A DNA stretch of 48,706 nt. It comes from Pseudomonas citronellolis. Lineage in GTDB: Bacteria > Pseudomonadota > Gammaproteobacteria > Pseudomonadales > Pseudomonadaceae. The position numbers were made by a program, and so were the translations under genes. A model generated the notes under the pieces. The model had not been told where the DNA came from. It did not search any database and worked only from the letters and a program-made list of their open reading frames with translations. Numbering within the stretch: position 1 is the first letter of the stretch; each line of letters starts with the position of its first letter. The DNA lies in NCBI RefSeq assembly GCF_029335315.1, contig NZ_JARJLT010000414.1, positions 1 to 48,706 on the forward strand, in the 5' to 3' direction. This document shows positions 1-8,244 of the stretch, in pieces.

Positions 1-12
1 TTGCTGTTGCGC

Positions 13-1353
13 TTACAGAATATAGCGCGACAGGTCCTCATCCTGGGCCAGCTCGCCCAGGTGGCCGTTGACGTAGGCGGCGTCGATCACGATCGGCTTG
101 TCGCTGTGCTCGCTGGCGAGGTCCGCGGCGTCGAAGGAGACTTCCTCCAGCAGGCGTTCGAGCAGCGTGTGCAGGCGGCGGGCGCCGATGTTCTCGGTCT
201 TCTCGTTGACCTGCCAGGCGATCTCCGCCAGGCGCTGGATGCCGTCGTCGGCGAAGGCGATGTCCAGGCCCTCGGTCTTCAGCAGCGCGGTGTACTGTTC
301 GGTGAGCGAGGCGTGCGGTTCCTTGAGGATGCGCTGGAAGTCGCCCGGGGTCAGGGCCTTGAGCTCGACGCGGATCGGCAGGCGGCCCTGCAGTTCCGGC
401 ACCAGGTCGCTGGGCTTGGACAGGTGGAAGGCGCCCGAGGCGATGAACAGGATGTGGTCGGTCTTGACCATGCCCAGCTTGGTGTTGACGGTGCAGCCCT
501 CGATCAGCGGCAGCAGGTCGCGCTGCACACCCTCGCGGGAGACGTCGGCGCCGCCGACGTTACCGCGCTTGGCGATCTTGTCGATCTCGTCGATGAAGAC
601 GATGCCGTTCTGCTCCACGGCTTCCAGGGCGCGGGCCTTGAGGTCTTCCTCGTTGACCAGGCGCTGGGCCTCTTCGTCGCGGATCAGCTTCATGGCCTCG
701 GCGACCTTCAGCTTGCGGCTCTTGCGCTTGCCCTTGCCCATGTTGGAGAACAGGTTCTGCAACTGGCTGGTCATCTCCTCCATGCCGGGCGGCGCCATGA
801 TTTCCACGCCGGCCGGGACGTCGGCCACTTCGATGTCGATTTCCTTGTCGTCCAGCTGGCCTTCGCGCAGGCGCTTGCGGAACAGCTGGCGGGTGTTGGA
901 GTCCTCGCGCGCTGGCTCGTCGCCGAAGCCCGCGGTGCGCGCCGGCGGCAGCAGGGCGTCGAGGATGCGTTCCTCGGCGGCGTCTTCGGCGCGGTATTTG
1001 ACCTTCTGCACTTCCTGCTCGCGGAGCATCTTGATCGCGGCGTCGGCCAGGTCGCGGATGATCGACTCGACATCGCGGCCGACGTAGCCGACCTCGGTGA
1101 ACTTGGTCGCTTCCACCTTGAGGAACGGGGCGTTGGCCAGCTTCGCCAGGCGCCGGGCGATCTCGGTCTTGCCGACGCCGGTCGGACCGATCATCAGGAT
1201 GTTCTTCGGCGTCACCTCGGCGCGCAGCTCGGCCGGCAACTGCATGCGCCGCCAGCGGTTGCGCAGGGCGATGGCGACGGCGCGCTTGGCGTCGTCCTGG
1301 CCGATGATGTGGCGGTTGAGTTCGTGGACGATCTCGCGGGGAGTCATGGACAT
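13..1353 (-). CDS. hslU: ATP-dependent protease ATPase subunit HslU
   Basis: AAA+ unfoldase of the cytoplasmic HslUV (ClpYQ) protease: it unfolds substrates with ATP and feeds them to HslV. The 446-residue product has Walker [10 protein letters not shown] near residue 56, Walker [10 protein letters not shown] near 250, the inserted I-domain rich in charged residues between them, and the sensor-2 stretch [13 protein letters not shown] near 390. The C-terminus EDLSRYIL is the conserved tail that docks into HslV and activates it, so the protein is complete. It begins 29 bases after hslV and is evidently co-transcribed with it. Family and length match the Pseudomonas protein closely. Confidence 0.98.
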   Translation of the reverse strand: MSMTPREIVHELNRHIIGQDDAKRAVAIALRNRWRRMQLPAELRAEVTPKNILMIGPTGVGKTEIARRLAKLANAPFLKVEATKFTEVGYVGRDVESIIRDLADAAIKMLREQEVQKVKYRAEDAAEERILDALLPPARTAGFGDEPAREDSNTRQLFRKRLREGQLDDKEIDIEVADVPAGVEIMAPPGMEEMTSQLQNLFSNMGKGKRKSRKLKVAEAMKLIRDEEAQRLVNEEDLKARALEAVEQNGIVFIDEIDKIAKRGNVGGADVSREGVQRDLLPLIEGCTVNTKLGMVKTDHILFIASGAFHLSKPSDLVPELQGRLPIRVELKALTPGDFQRILKEPHASLTEQYTALLKTEGLDIAFADDGIQRLAEIAWQVNEKTENIGARRLHTLLERLLEEVSFDAADLASEHSDKPIVIDAAYVNGHLGELAQDEDLSRYIL

Positions 1354-1382
1354 TTGTTCGGCTACTCCGGAGCGACAGGGCC

Positions 1383-1919
1383 TCAGACGGCGCTGTCGAG
1401 CTCCTCGATGGTGAGGTTCTGGTTGGTGAACACGCAGATGGAACCGGCGATGTTCAGCGCCGTTTCGGCGATCTCGCGGGCGGACATGCCGTCATCGGCC
1501 TTCTGCAGCAGGGCCATGGCCGCGGCCTGGGCGAAGCCGCCGCCGGAGCCCATGGCGATCAGGCCGTGCTCGGGTTCGACCACGTCGCCGTTGCCGGTGA
1601 TGATCAGCGAGGCGTCCTTGTTGGCCACCGCCAGCATGGCTTCCAGGCGGCTCAGGGAACGGTCGGTGCGCCAGTCCTTGGCCAGCTCGACGGCGGCGCG
1701 GACCAGGTGCCCCTGGTGCTTCTCGAGCTGCTGCTCGAAGCGTTCGAAGAGGGTGAAGGCGTCGGCGGTGGCGCCGGCGAAGCCGGCCAGCACCTGGCCG
1801 TGGTAGAGGCGGCGGACCTTCTTCGCGTTGCCTTTCATGACGGTGTTGCCAAGGGAAACCTGGCCGTCGCCGCCCATGACGACTTTGCCGTTGCGGCGGA
1901 CAGAAACGATAGTGGTCAA
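1383..1919 (-). CDS. hslV: HslV peptidase subunit, TTG start
   Basis: Proteolytic subunit of HslUV, an N-terminal threonine hydrolase related to proteasome beta subunits. Met removal must expose Thr1, so the start decides function. The longest frame begins at a GTG at 1934 and would add five residues ahead of the threonine. A TTG at 1917-1919 gives Met-Thr-Thr-Ile-Val, the family's N-terminus, and has GGAGAA seven bases upstream; I chose it (178 residues). The core [19 protein letters not shown] and the [11 protein letters not shown] segment are intact. First gene of hslV-hslU, behind a heat-shock type promoter. Confidence 0.97.
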   Translation of the reverse strand: MTTIVSVRRNGKVVMGGDGQVSLGNTVMKGNAKKVRRLYHGQVLAGFAGATADAFTLFERFEQQLEKHQGHLVRAAVELAKDWRTDRSLSRLEAMLAVANKDASLIITGNGDVVEPEHGLIAMGSGGGFAQAAAMALLQKADDGMSAREIAETALNIAGSICVFTNQNLTIEELDSAV

Positions 1920-1966
1920 GGGGGAGTTCTCCACACAGCGGGGCGTTGATGCCCGAATGCGGAGTC

Positions 1967-1995
1967 ATATGGGGATGAAGGATGCGGCCTTCAAG
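1967..1995 (-). promoter_or_regulatory. Sigma-32 (RpoH) type promoter of hslVU
   Basis: Read on the minus strand, CTTGAA (1995-1990) is followed after 15 bases by CCCCATAT (1974-1967). This is nearly the textbook heat-shock consensus CTTGAA, 13-15 bases, CCCCATNT. It lies about 50 bases upstream of the TTG start of hslV. E. coli hslVU is a known sigma-32 operon, so the role fits. Transcription start inferred near 1960. Confidence 0.85.
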
Positions 1996-2039
1996 CCGGG
2001 GCGACGGACGCGCCTGCGCCGGGTTGCCCGGAGGCGATT

Positions 2040-2068
2040 GCGCGGGCCCGCGCCTGGCGGGCCCGCGC
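2040..2068 (-). terminator. Strong GC hairpin after ftsN
   Basis: A perfect 12-bp stem (2040-2051 with 2057-2068, arms of the type GCGGGCCCGC) with a five-base loop sits just past the ftsN stop codon. There is no T-tract on the minus strand, so it is either a weak or Rho-assisted terminator or simply a stable mRNA 3' end. It separates ftsN from the hslV promoter. Confidence 0.5.
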
Positions 2069-2074
2069 GGGGTT

Positions 2075-2866
2075 TCAGCGGGTCTGGCGCTGCTGTAACA
2101 GCAGGTTGCTGAAGCCGTTGGCCGACAGTTGTTTCTGCGCCGCCGAGACCTGGGCGCGGTCGCTGTAGGGGCCGACCATCACCCGGTACCAGGTTTCGTC
2201 GCGCACCGCGCCGGATTCCACCCGCGCGCTCTGCCCGAGCAGGATCACCTGGGCGCGCACGCGGTCGGCGTCGGACTGCTTGCGGAACGAGCCGGCCTGC
2301 AGGAAGAACTGCGTGGCGGCCACCGCCGGCGGGGCGATCGGCTTGGCGGCCGGCGCGGGCGCGGTGGTCGGCGTCGCCGCCTTGGCCGCGGCGGCCGGTG
2401 GCTGCGCCTGGGTCGCTGGCGGCGTGGCCGGCTTGACCACCGCCGGCGGTGGCGGGGTCTGGCCATTGAGCGCCGCCTGGGCGCGGGCGGTGTCGATCTT
2501 CGCCGCTTCCTCCGGGGTGCTGACCACGGTTGGCGTCTGCGGCTTCTCCGGCACGGCCTCCGGCGGCACCACCACTTCCGAGCCCGGCAGCAGGGTGTAG
2601 AAGTCGTACTTGGGCTTCACCGCCACCGCCGAGGGCTGTTGCGCCGGCGTGGCCGGCTTGGCGCCCTGGGCGATGCCCGGTTTCTGCTGTTCCGGCTTCT
2701 CCCGGCGCACTTCGTTGCGGCCCGGTTCCAGCTTCATCAGGAACATGATGAAGCCGCCGATGGCCAGGCCGGCGACCAGCCAGGCCCAGCCGGGGACCGA
2801 GGTCTTCTTGGCCGGGGCCTGGTAGCGGCTGGCGCCGCGCTTGGGAGCGGGTTTCTTCTTCGCCAT
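2075..2866 (-). CDS. ftsN: FtsN-like SPOR-domain cell division protein
   Basis: Inner-membrane protein with a short basic cytoplasmic tail (MAKKKPAPKRG), one membrane segment at about residues 26-45, a long Pro/Ala-rich periplasmic linker (about 50-185) and a C-terminal SPOR domain (about 187-263; FFLQAGSFRKQSDADRVRAQ, then WYRVMVGPY). SPOR domains bind denuded septal glycan; FtsN activates septal synthesis. The order priA, ftsN, hslV, hslU parallels E. coli and supports the name. The start is six bases after the argS stop with no clear Shine-Dalgarno, so translation is probably coupled to argS. Other SPOR proteins have similar plans, so the symbol rests partly on context. Confidence 0.85.
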   Translation of the reverse strand: MAKKKPAPKRGASRYQAPAKKTSVPGWAWLVAGLAIGGFIMFLMKLEPGRNEVRREKPEQQKPGIAQGAKPATPAQQPSAVAVKPKYDFYTLLPGSEVVVPPEAVPEKPQTPTVVSTPEEAAKIDTARAQAALNGQTPPPPAVVKPATPPATQAQPPAAAAKAATPTTAPAPAAKPIAPPAVAATQFFLQAGSFRKQSDADRVRAQVILLGQSARVESGAVRDETWYRVMVGPYSDRAQVSAAQKQLSANGFSNLLLQQRQTR

Positions 2867-2872
2867 GGAGGG

Positions 2873-4612
2873 TTACATGCGTTCCAGGGTTTCCAGGCCC
2901 AGCAGTTCCAGGCCCTGCTTGAGGGTACGGCCGGTGAGGGCGGCCAGTTTCAGACGGCTTTCCTGTTGCTCCGGGGTCTGCGCGGCGAGGATCGGGCAGT
3001 GCTCGTAGAAGCTGGAGAACAGCCCGGCCAGTTCGTACAGGTAGGCGCAGAGGATATGCGGCACGCCCTTGAGCCCGACATTGTTGAGCAGGTCGCCGAA
3101 CTGCGCCAGCTGCGCGGCCAGGGCCTGCTCCTGCGGGGCTTCCAGGACGATCTTGCCGCCGACCTCGTCATAGCCCTTGCCCAGCTTGCGGAACACGCTG
3201 GCCACGCGGGTGTAGGCGTACAGCAGGTAGGGCGCGGTGTTGCCCTCGAAGCTGAGCATCTGCTCGAAGTTGAAGCTGTAGTCGCTGGTGCGGTGCTTCG
3301 ACAGGTCGGCGTACTTCACCGCGCCGATGCCCACGGCGTGGGCGATCTGGCGCAGCTCGGCGTCGCCCAGTTCGGGGTTCTTGGCCTTCACCAGGGCGTA
3401 GGCGCGTTCCTCGGCTTCATCGAGCAGGTCGATGAGCTTCACGGTGCCGCCGTCGCGGGTCTTGAACGGCTTGCCGTCGGCGCCGTTCATGGTGCCGAAG
3501 CCCATGTGCTCCAGGTCCATGCTGGCCGGCACGAAGCCGGCGCGGCGGGCCACTTCGAACACCTGCTGGAAGTGCAGGGCCTGGCGCTGGTCGACGAAGT
3601 ACAGCACGCGGTCGGCGTGCAGCTTGGCATGCCGGTAGCGCATCGCGGCGAGGTCGGTGGTGGCGTACAGGTAGCCGCCGCCGGCCTTCTGCACGATCAC
3701 CGGCAGCGGGTTGCCCTCGGCGTTCTTGAACTCGTCGAGGAAGACGCACAGGGCGCCGTTGTCCTCGGTCAGCAGGCCCTTGGCCTTGAGCGCGTCGACC
3801 ACGTTGGCGAGGTCGTCGTTGTAGGCGCTCTCGCCCATGACGTCGGCCATGGTCAGCTTCACGCCGAGCTGGTCGTAGACCTTCTGGCAGTGCGACAGGG
3901 AGATTTCGTTGAAGCGGGTCCACAGGCGCAGGCACTCGGGGTCGCCGGCCTGCAGCTTGACCACCAGCTCGCGGGCGCGGTCGGCGAACTCGGCGGACTC
4001 GTCGAAGCGCTTCTTCGCCGCGCGGTAGAAGACTTCCAGGTCGTGCAGTTCGGCCTGGGCGTCGACCGGTTGTTCTTCCAGGTAGGCCAGCAGCATGCCG
4101 AACTGGGTGCCCCAGTCGCCGACGTGGTTCTGCCGGATCACGGTGTCGCCGAGGAACTCCAGGACGCGGGCCACGGCGTCGCCGATGATGGTCGAGCGCA
4201 GGTGGCCGACGTGCATTTCCTTGGCCAGGTTCGGCGACGACAGGTCGATCACCACGCGCTGTGCGGCGCCGGCCTTGTGCACGCCCAGGTGGGCGTCGGC
4301 CAGCGCGGCTTCCAGGCTGGAGGCGAGCCAGGCCTGGTCCTGGAAGAAGTTGAGGAAGCCGGGGCCGGCGATGTCGACCTTGGCCACCTGCGGGTTGGCC
4401 GGCAGCGCGGCGACCAGCTTGGTCGCCAGGTCGCGCGGCTTCATGCCGGCGGGCTTGGCCAGCATCATCGCGATGTTGCTGGCGTAGTCGCCGTGGCTGC
4501 GATCCTTGGTGGTCTCGACCTGGATGTCCGGGGTCAGCCCGGCAGGCAGGGTGCCGTCCTCGACGAGGCTGGCGAGGGCGTGCTGGATCAGCTGGCGGAT
4601 GGTGTCTTTCAT
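2873..4612 (-). CDS. argS: Arginyl-tRNA synthetase
   Basis: Class I aminoacyl-tRNA synthetase charging tRNA-Arg in the cytoplasm. The 579-residue protein carries the N-terminal additional domain, the HIGH-class signature as HVGH in [15 protein letters not shown] (about residue 130), the Rossmann core with [14 protein letters not shown], and a KMSKS-equivalent loop lacking the canonical lysine motif, as is usual for ArgS. The C-terminal anticodon-binding helical domain ends in [14 protein letters not shown]. Length is normal. GGAG precedes the ATG. It is probably first in an argS-ftsN unit. Confidence 0.97.
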   Translation of the reverse strand: MKDTIRQLIQHALASLVEDGTLPAGLTPDIQVETTKDRSHGDYASNIAMMLAKPAGMKPRDLATKLVAALPANPQVAKVDIAGPGFLNFFQDQAWLASSLEAALADAHLGVHKAGAAQRVVIDLSSPNLAKEMHVGHLRSTIIGDAVARVLEFLGDTVIRQNHVGDWGTQFGMLLAYLEEQPVDAQAELHDLEVFYRAAKKRFDESAEFADRARELVVKLQAGDPECLRLWTRFNEISLSHCQKVYDQLGVKLTMADVMGESAYNDDLANVVDALKAKGLLTEDNGALCVFLDEFKNAEGNPLPVIVQKAGGGYLYATTDLAAMRYRHAKLHADRVLYFVDQRQALHFQQVFEVARRAGFVPASMDLEHMGFGTMNGADGKPFKTRDGGTVKLIDLLDEAEERAYALVKAKNPELGDAELRQIAHAVGIGAVKYADLSKHRTSDYSFNFEQMLSFEGNTAPYLLYAYTRVASVFRKLGKGYDEVGGKIVLEAPQEQALAAQLAQFGDLLNNVGLKGVPHILCAYLYELAGLFSSFYEHCPILAAQTPEQQESRLKLAALTGRTLKQGLELLGLETLERM

Positions 4613-4675
4613 GGCTTTTCTCCGTGCTCGCGCGCGACTCGGGGCGGCGACCGCATATCTGGCTCAGAACCGCGC

Positions 4676-4704
4676 ATTATCAGGGTCTGAAGGAAAAGCT
4701 ACAA
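4676..4704 (-). promoter_or_regulatory. Sigma-70 type promoter of argS
   Basis: On the minus strand TTGTAG (4704-4699) is followed after 17 bases by GATAAT (4681-4676), about 63 bases upstream of the argS ATG. Spacing is ideal and the -10 differs from TATAAT at one base. It lies in the 146-base gap between priA and argS. Confidence 0.65.
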
Positions 4705-4758
4705 GCAAGCCGCCGCAGCCGCCTTGACTTCGACCAAGGCTGGCGTCGATTGAGGCGT

Positions 4759-6978
4759 TCAGAACAGGTCGATTGGGTCGACGTCCAGCGACCAGCGCAC
4801 CTGGCGCCCGCTAGGCATCGTTTCGAGGATCGGCAGCCAGCACGATAGCAGGCGGTGCAGCGGCACCCGCGCGCTGCTCATCAGCAGCAGCTGGGCGCGG
4901 AAGCGGCCGGCGCGGCGTTCCATCGGCGCCGGCACCGGGCCGAGCAGCTCGACGTCGCTGCCCAGCTGCGCCTGCAGGCGCTCGGCCTCGGCGCAGGCTT
5001 CGTCGAGGAAGCCTTCGGCCTGGCCCGGCTTGTGCGCCTCGGCGCGCAGCAGGGCCAGGTGGCAGAACGGCGGCAGGCCGGCGGCGCGGCGTTCCGAGAG
5101 GGCCTGCTCGGCGAAGGCGAAGTAACCCTGCTCGGTCAGCTGCACCAGCAGCGGGTGCTCGGCCAGGTGGGTCTGGATCAGCACCTTGCCCGGCTCCTCG
5201 GCGCGCCCGGCGCGGCCGGCGACCTGGACGATCTGCTGGGCCATGCGCTCGCTGGCGCGGAAGTCGGCGGAGAACAGCCCGCCGTCGGCGTCGAGGATCG
5301 CCACCAGGGTCACCCGTGGGAAGTGGTGGCCCTTGGCGAGCATCTGGGTGCCGACCAGGATGCACGGCTCACCCTTGTTGATGGTGGCGAACAGGTCGCG
5401 CATGGCGTGCTTGCGCGAGGTGCTGTCGCGGTCGATGCGCAGCACCGGGTAGTCGGGGAAGAGGATGCGCAGGCGCTCCTCGGCGCGCTCGGTGCCGGCG
5501 CCGACCGGGCGCAGGTCCAGCTGGTTGCACTTGGGGCACTGGCGCGGCGGGCGCTCGCGGTGGTCGCAATGGTGGCAGCGCAGCTCGCCGGAGCCCTGGT
5601 GCAGGGTCATGCGCGCGTCGCAGCGCGGGCACTGGCTGATCCAGCCGCAGTCGTGGCACAGCAGGGTCGGGGCGAAGCCGCGGCGGTTCAGGTACACCAG
5701 CACCTGCTGGCCGGCGCCGAGGGTCTCGCCGATGGCGCGTTGCAGCGGCATCGACAGGCCGGCGTCCAGCGGCAGGCTCTTCACGTCCAGGCGCTGGAAC
5801 TTCGGGGCCTGGGCGCCGCCGGCGCGCTGGGTCAGGCGCAGCAGGCCGTAGCGGCCGCTGGCGGCGTTGTGCAGGCTTTCCAGCGAGGGCGTGGCCGAGC
5901 CGAGCAGGATCGGCACCTTCTCCATGCGCGCCCGCACCAGGGCCAGGTCGCGGGCGTGGTAGCGCAGGCCCTCCTGCTGCTTATAGGAAGCGTCGTGCTC
6001 CTCGTCGATGATGATCAGCCCCGGGTTCTTCAGCGGGGTGAACAGCGCCGAGCGGGTGCCGATGACGATGTCCGCCTCGCCGTCGCGGGCCGCCAGCCAG
6101 GCGTCCAGGCGTTCGCGGTCGGTCAGCGCCGAGTGCAGCAGGGCGATGCGCGCGTTGAAGCGGCGCTCGAAGCGGCTCAGGGTCTGCGGGCCGAGGTTGA
6201 TCTCGGGGATCAGCACCAGAGCCTGCTTGCCGGCTTCCAGGGCCTCGCGGATCAGCTGCAGGTAGACCTCGGTCTTGCCGCTGCCGGTGACCCCGGCCAG
6301 CAGGTAGCTGTGGAAGCCGCCGAAGCCGGCGCGCACCGCTTCGCAGGCGGCGCGTTGTTCGGGGTTGAGCGGCAGCTCGGCCTGCGCCAGCCAGCCGCCG
6401 TGGTGTTCCAGCGGCGCGTGGCGGCGGTTTTCCTGGCGCGCCAGGCCCTTTTCCACCAGCAGGTCGAGGCTGTCCTTGTTGATGTCCAGCTGGCCGAGCA
6501 GTTCGTGGAGCACGCCGTGCGGGTGCTGTTGCAGCGTCTGCAGGGCCTGGCGCTGGCGCGGCGCGCGGGCCAGGCGCGGGTCGTCGAGGCGCGCGTCGGC
6601 GGCGGCGAGCCAGAAGCGCTGCACCCGCGTCTCGGCCGGTTCGCCCTGGCGCAGCAGGTTGGGCAGCGCCCAGGACAGCGTGTCGCCGAGGCTGTGCTGG
6701 TAGTACTGCGCGGTCCAGCGGCACAGCTCCAGCAGGTGCGCCGGCATCGGCGGCTGGCGGTCGAGCACCTCCAGCGCCGGGCGCAGCTTGTCCTCGGGCA
6801 CTTCCGAGGTGTCCGCCAGTTCCACCAGCATGCCGACGATCTCGCGGCGCCCGAAGGGTACGCGCAGGCGCACGCCGGGCTGCAGCTGCCGGGGGTCGAC
6901 CCCGCGTGGCGGCAGGTAGTCGAACAGGCGGCGCAGCGGCGAGGGCAGGGCGAGGCGCAGGATGCTGGCTTGGGACAC
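4759..6978 (-). CDS. priA: Primosomal protein N' (replication restart helicase PriA)
   Basis: Superfamily 2 3'-5' DNA helicase that recognises stalled forks and reloads the replicative helicase. The 739-residue product has the N-terminal 3' DNA-binding domain, Walker A GVTGSGKTE (about residue 230), the DEEHD box (IIIDEEHDASYKQQEG, about 325), and eight cysteines in four CxxC pairs (CHDC, CPRC, CHHC, CPKC; about 440-485) that bind two zinc ions. Helicase motifs V and VI (GTQMLAKGHHFP, QVAGRAGR) follow. All elements are intact. It is divergent from rpmE. Confidence 0.98.
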   Translation of the reverse strand: MSQASILRLALPSPLRRLFDYLPPRGVDPRQLQPGVRLRVPFGRREIVGMLVELADTSEVPEDKLRPALEVLDRQPPMPAHLLELCRWTAQYYQHSLGDTLSWALPNLLRQGEPAETRVQRFWLAAADARLDDPRLARAPRQRQALQTLQQHPHGVLHELLGQLDINKDSLDLLVEKGLARQENRRHAPLEHHGGWLAQAELPLNPEQRAACEAVRAGFGGFHSYLLAGVTGSGKTEVYLQLIREALEAGKQALVLIPEINLGPQTLSRFERRFNARIALLHSALTDRERLDAWLAARDGEADIVIGTRSALFTPLKNPGLIIIDEEHDASYKQQEGLRYHARDLALVRARMEKVPILLGSATPSLESLHNAASGRYGLLRLTQRAGGAQAPKFQRLDVKSLPLDAGLSMPLQRAIGETLGAGQQVLVYLNRRGFAPTLLCHDCGWISQCPRCDARMTLHQGSGELRCHHCDHRERPPRQCPKCNQLDLRPVGAGTERAEERLRILFPDYPVLRIDRDSTSRKHAMRDLFATINKGEPCILVGTQMLAKGHHFPRVTLVAILDADGGLFSADFRASERMAQQIVQVAGRAGRAEEPGKVLIQTHLAEHPLLVQLTEQGYFAFAEQALSERRAAGLPPFCHLALLRAEAHKPGQAEGFLDEACAEAERLQAQLGSDVELLGPVPAPMERRAGRFRAQLLLMSSARVPLHRLLSCWLPILETMPSGRQVRWSLDVDPIDLF

Positions 6979-7052
6979 GCTGGGGGCTTTCCGGGGCGTC
7001 GGGGAGCGGCGATCTTAGCATGCGCCGAGCGACGGTCGGTCGTGGCGCCGAC

Positions 7053-7080
7053 TTGCGTTGATTCGCGTCTCTGGTATGAT
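7053..7080 (+). promoter_or_regulatory. Sigma-70 type promoter of rpmE
   Basis: TTGCGT (7053-7058) is followed after 16 bases by TATGAT (7075-7080), leaving a leader of about 110 bases before the rpmE ATG. It lies in the 220-base divergent region between priA and rpmE, where no open frame is convincing. Confidence 0.6.
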
Positions 7081-7198
7081 CCACGCCCTTAATTTGCGTG
7101 CGGTGCCCGGTAAATAGATCCCGCCTGCGGTCCTCGATGACCGTGGCTCGGCTTCTGACAGAGACTGGGTGGCGGCACACCAACCAGAGGAAGACATC

Positions 7199-7414
7199 AT
7201 GAAACCGGAAATCCATCCCGCGTACGAAGAAATCGAAGCCACCTGCAGCTGCGGCAACGTGATCAAGACTCGTTCGACCCTGTGCAAAGGCATCCACCTG
7301 GACGTCTGCTCCGAGTGCCACCCGTTCTACACCGGCAAGCAGAAAGTTCTGGACACCGGCGGCCGTATCGATCGCTTCAACCAGCGCTTCGCCATGTTCG
7401 GTGGCAAGAAGTAA
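7199..7414 (+). CDS. rpmE: 50S ribosomal protein L31 (zinc-binding type)
   Basis: Structural protein of the large ribosomal subunit, 71 residues. The ATG at 7199 is preceded by AGAGGAAG; a frame opening 30 bases earlier adds residues not found in the family. Cysteines at 16, 18, 37 and 40 (CSC and CSEC) form the zinc ribbon of the C+ paralogue, the form that in many bacteria is replaced by a cysteine-free copy when zinc is scarce. Termination is by an unusually placed hairpin at 7459-7488 inside the next gene. Confidence 0.98.
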   Translation: MKPEIHPAYEEIEATCSCGNVIKTRSTLCKGIHLDVCSECHPFYTGKQKVLDTGGRIDRFNQRFAMFGGKK

Positions 7415-7437
7415 GAGCGATTTCCGGAAAAGCCCCG

Positions 7438-8244
7438 ATGGCCTTTCCCGATTTGCTGAAAAAGGCGCCCCTGTGGGGCGCCTTTTTTGTGCTCGCGATT
7501 TGCCTGGGCGGGCCGGCCCGGGCCGCGTCCTGCCCGGCGCCCGACGACGCGGCCAGGGTGCGCGTGGCGCGGGTGGTGGATGGCGACACGCTGAAGCTGA
7601 GCGACGGGCGCAGCGTCCGCCTGATCGGGGTCAACGCGCCGGAGCTGGCGCACAACGGGCGCAGCACCGAAGCCTTCGCCGAAGCCGCGCGGCAGCGCCT
7701 GCAGGCCCTGGTGGCGGCCAACGACGGTGAATTAGGGTTGCAGCTCGGACGCCAGGCCAAGGACCATTACGGTCGTACCCTGGCGCACCTGTACGACCGC
7801 CAGGGGCGCAATATAGAGGCGCAACTGCTCGCCGATGGCCTGGGCTACCTGGTGGCGGTGGCGCCGAACACCGAGCTGACCGCCTGCCAGCAGGCCGCCG
7901 AGCGCGAGGCCCGCGCGGCCAGCCGTGGCCTGTGGAAGCGCTCGCCGGTGCAGGACGCGCAGTCCCTGCGCGAAAGCGGTTTCGCGGTGATTCGCGGGCG
8001 GGTCGCCGAGGTGCAGCGCAATCGCGGCGGCCTGTGGCTGGAGATGGACGGTTCGCTGGTGCTGCGAATCGAGCCTAGGCTTTTGAAAGCGTTCGATAAG
8101 CGCACGTTGGATGAGCTGCCCGGACGCACCCTGGAGGCGCGCGGCTGGGTCATCGATCGCGCCGCGCGCGGCGCCGTGAAACCGGGGCAGGCGCGCTGGC
8201 TGCTGCCCCTCACCGACCCGGCCATGCTGGAGCTGTTGCCATGA
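7438..8244 (+). CDS. Exported staphylococcal-nuclease-like protein with C-terminal extension
   Basis: Predicted secreted nuclease of 268 residues. A signal peptide with LLKK and a hydrophobic core ends at ARA-AS (about residue 29). The SNase fold follows with all counterparts of the staphylococcal active site: Asp in VVDGDT, Arg and Glu in VRLIGVNAPEL, Arg in DHYGRTLAHLY. After about residue 165 an extra domain (ESGFAVIRGRVAEVQRNRGG to GRTLEARGWVI) looks like a small beta-barrel of OB type; that is inference. The start is 23 bases past rpmE, and codons 8-17 contain an intrinsic terminator. It overlaps the next gene by four bases (ATGA), so the two are co-translated. Confidence 0.9.
   Translation: MAFPDLLKKAPLWGAFFVLAICLGGPARAASCPAPDDAARVRVARVVDGDTLKLSDGRSVRLIGVNAPELAHNGRSTEAFAEAARQRLQALVAANDGELGLQLGRQAKDHYGRTLAHLYDRQGRNIEAQLLADGLGYLVAVAPNTELTACQQAAEREARAASRGLWKRSPVQDAQSLRESGFAVIRGRVAEVQRNRGGLWLEMDGSLVLRIEPRLLKAFDKRTLDELPGRTLEARGWVIDRAARGAVKPGQARWLLPLTDPAMLELLP
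7459..7488 (+). terminator. Intrinsic terminator of rpmE inside the nuclease reading frame
   Basis: AAAAAGGCGCCCC (7459-7471), loop TGT, GGGGCGCCTTTTTT (7475-7488). This is a perfect 13-bp stem with a six-T tract, 45 bases after the rpmE stop. The same bases encode Lys-Lys-Ala-Pro-Leu-Trp-Gly-Ala-Phe-Phe of the nuclease signal peptide. Confidence 0.92.

Noticed and set aside
2129-4690. An open plus-strand frame of 853 codons
   Set aside because: Antisense to ftsN and argS; low-complexity translation, no domain.
6979-7052. A minus-strand promoter for priA (TAAGAT near 7015)
   Set aside because: The -10-like hexamer has no acceptable -35 at the right distance.
4855-7092. A 745-codon plus-strand frame
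   Set aside because: Antisense to priA, which is complete; composition is the mirror of priA codon bias.
7282-7437. An upstream start for the nuclease
   Set aside because: It would overlap rpmE in another frame and destroy the signal peptide; the ATG at 7438 gives a proper export signal.
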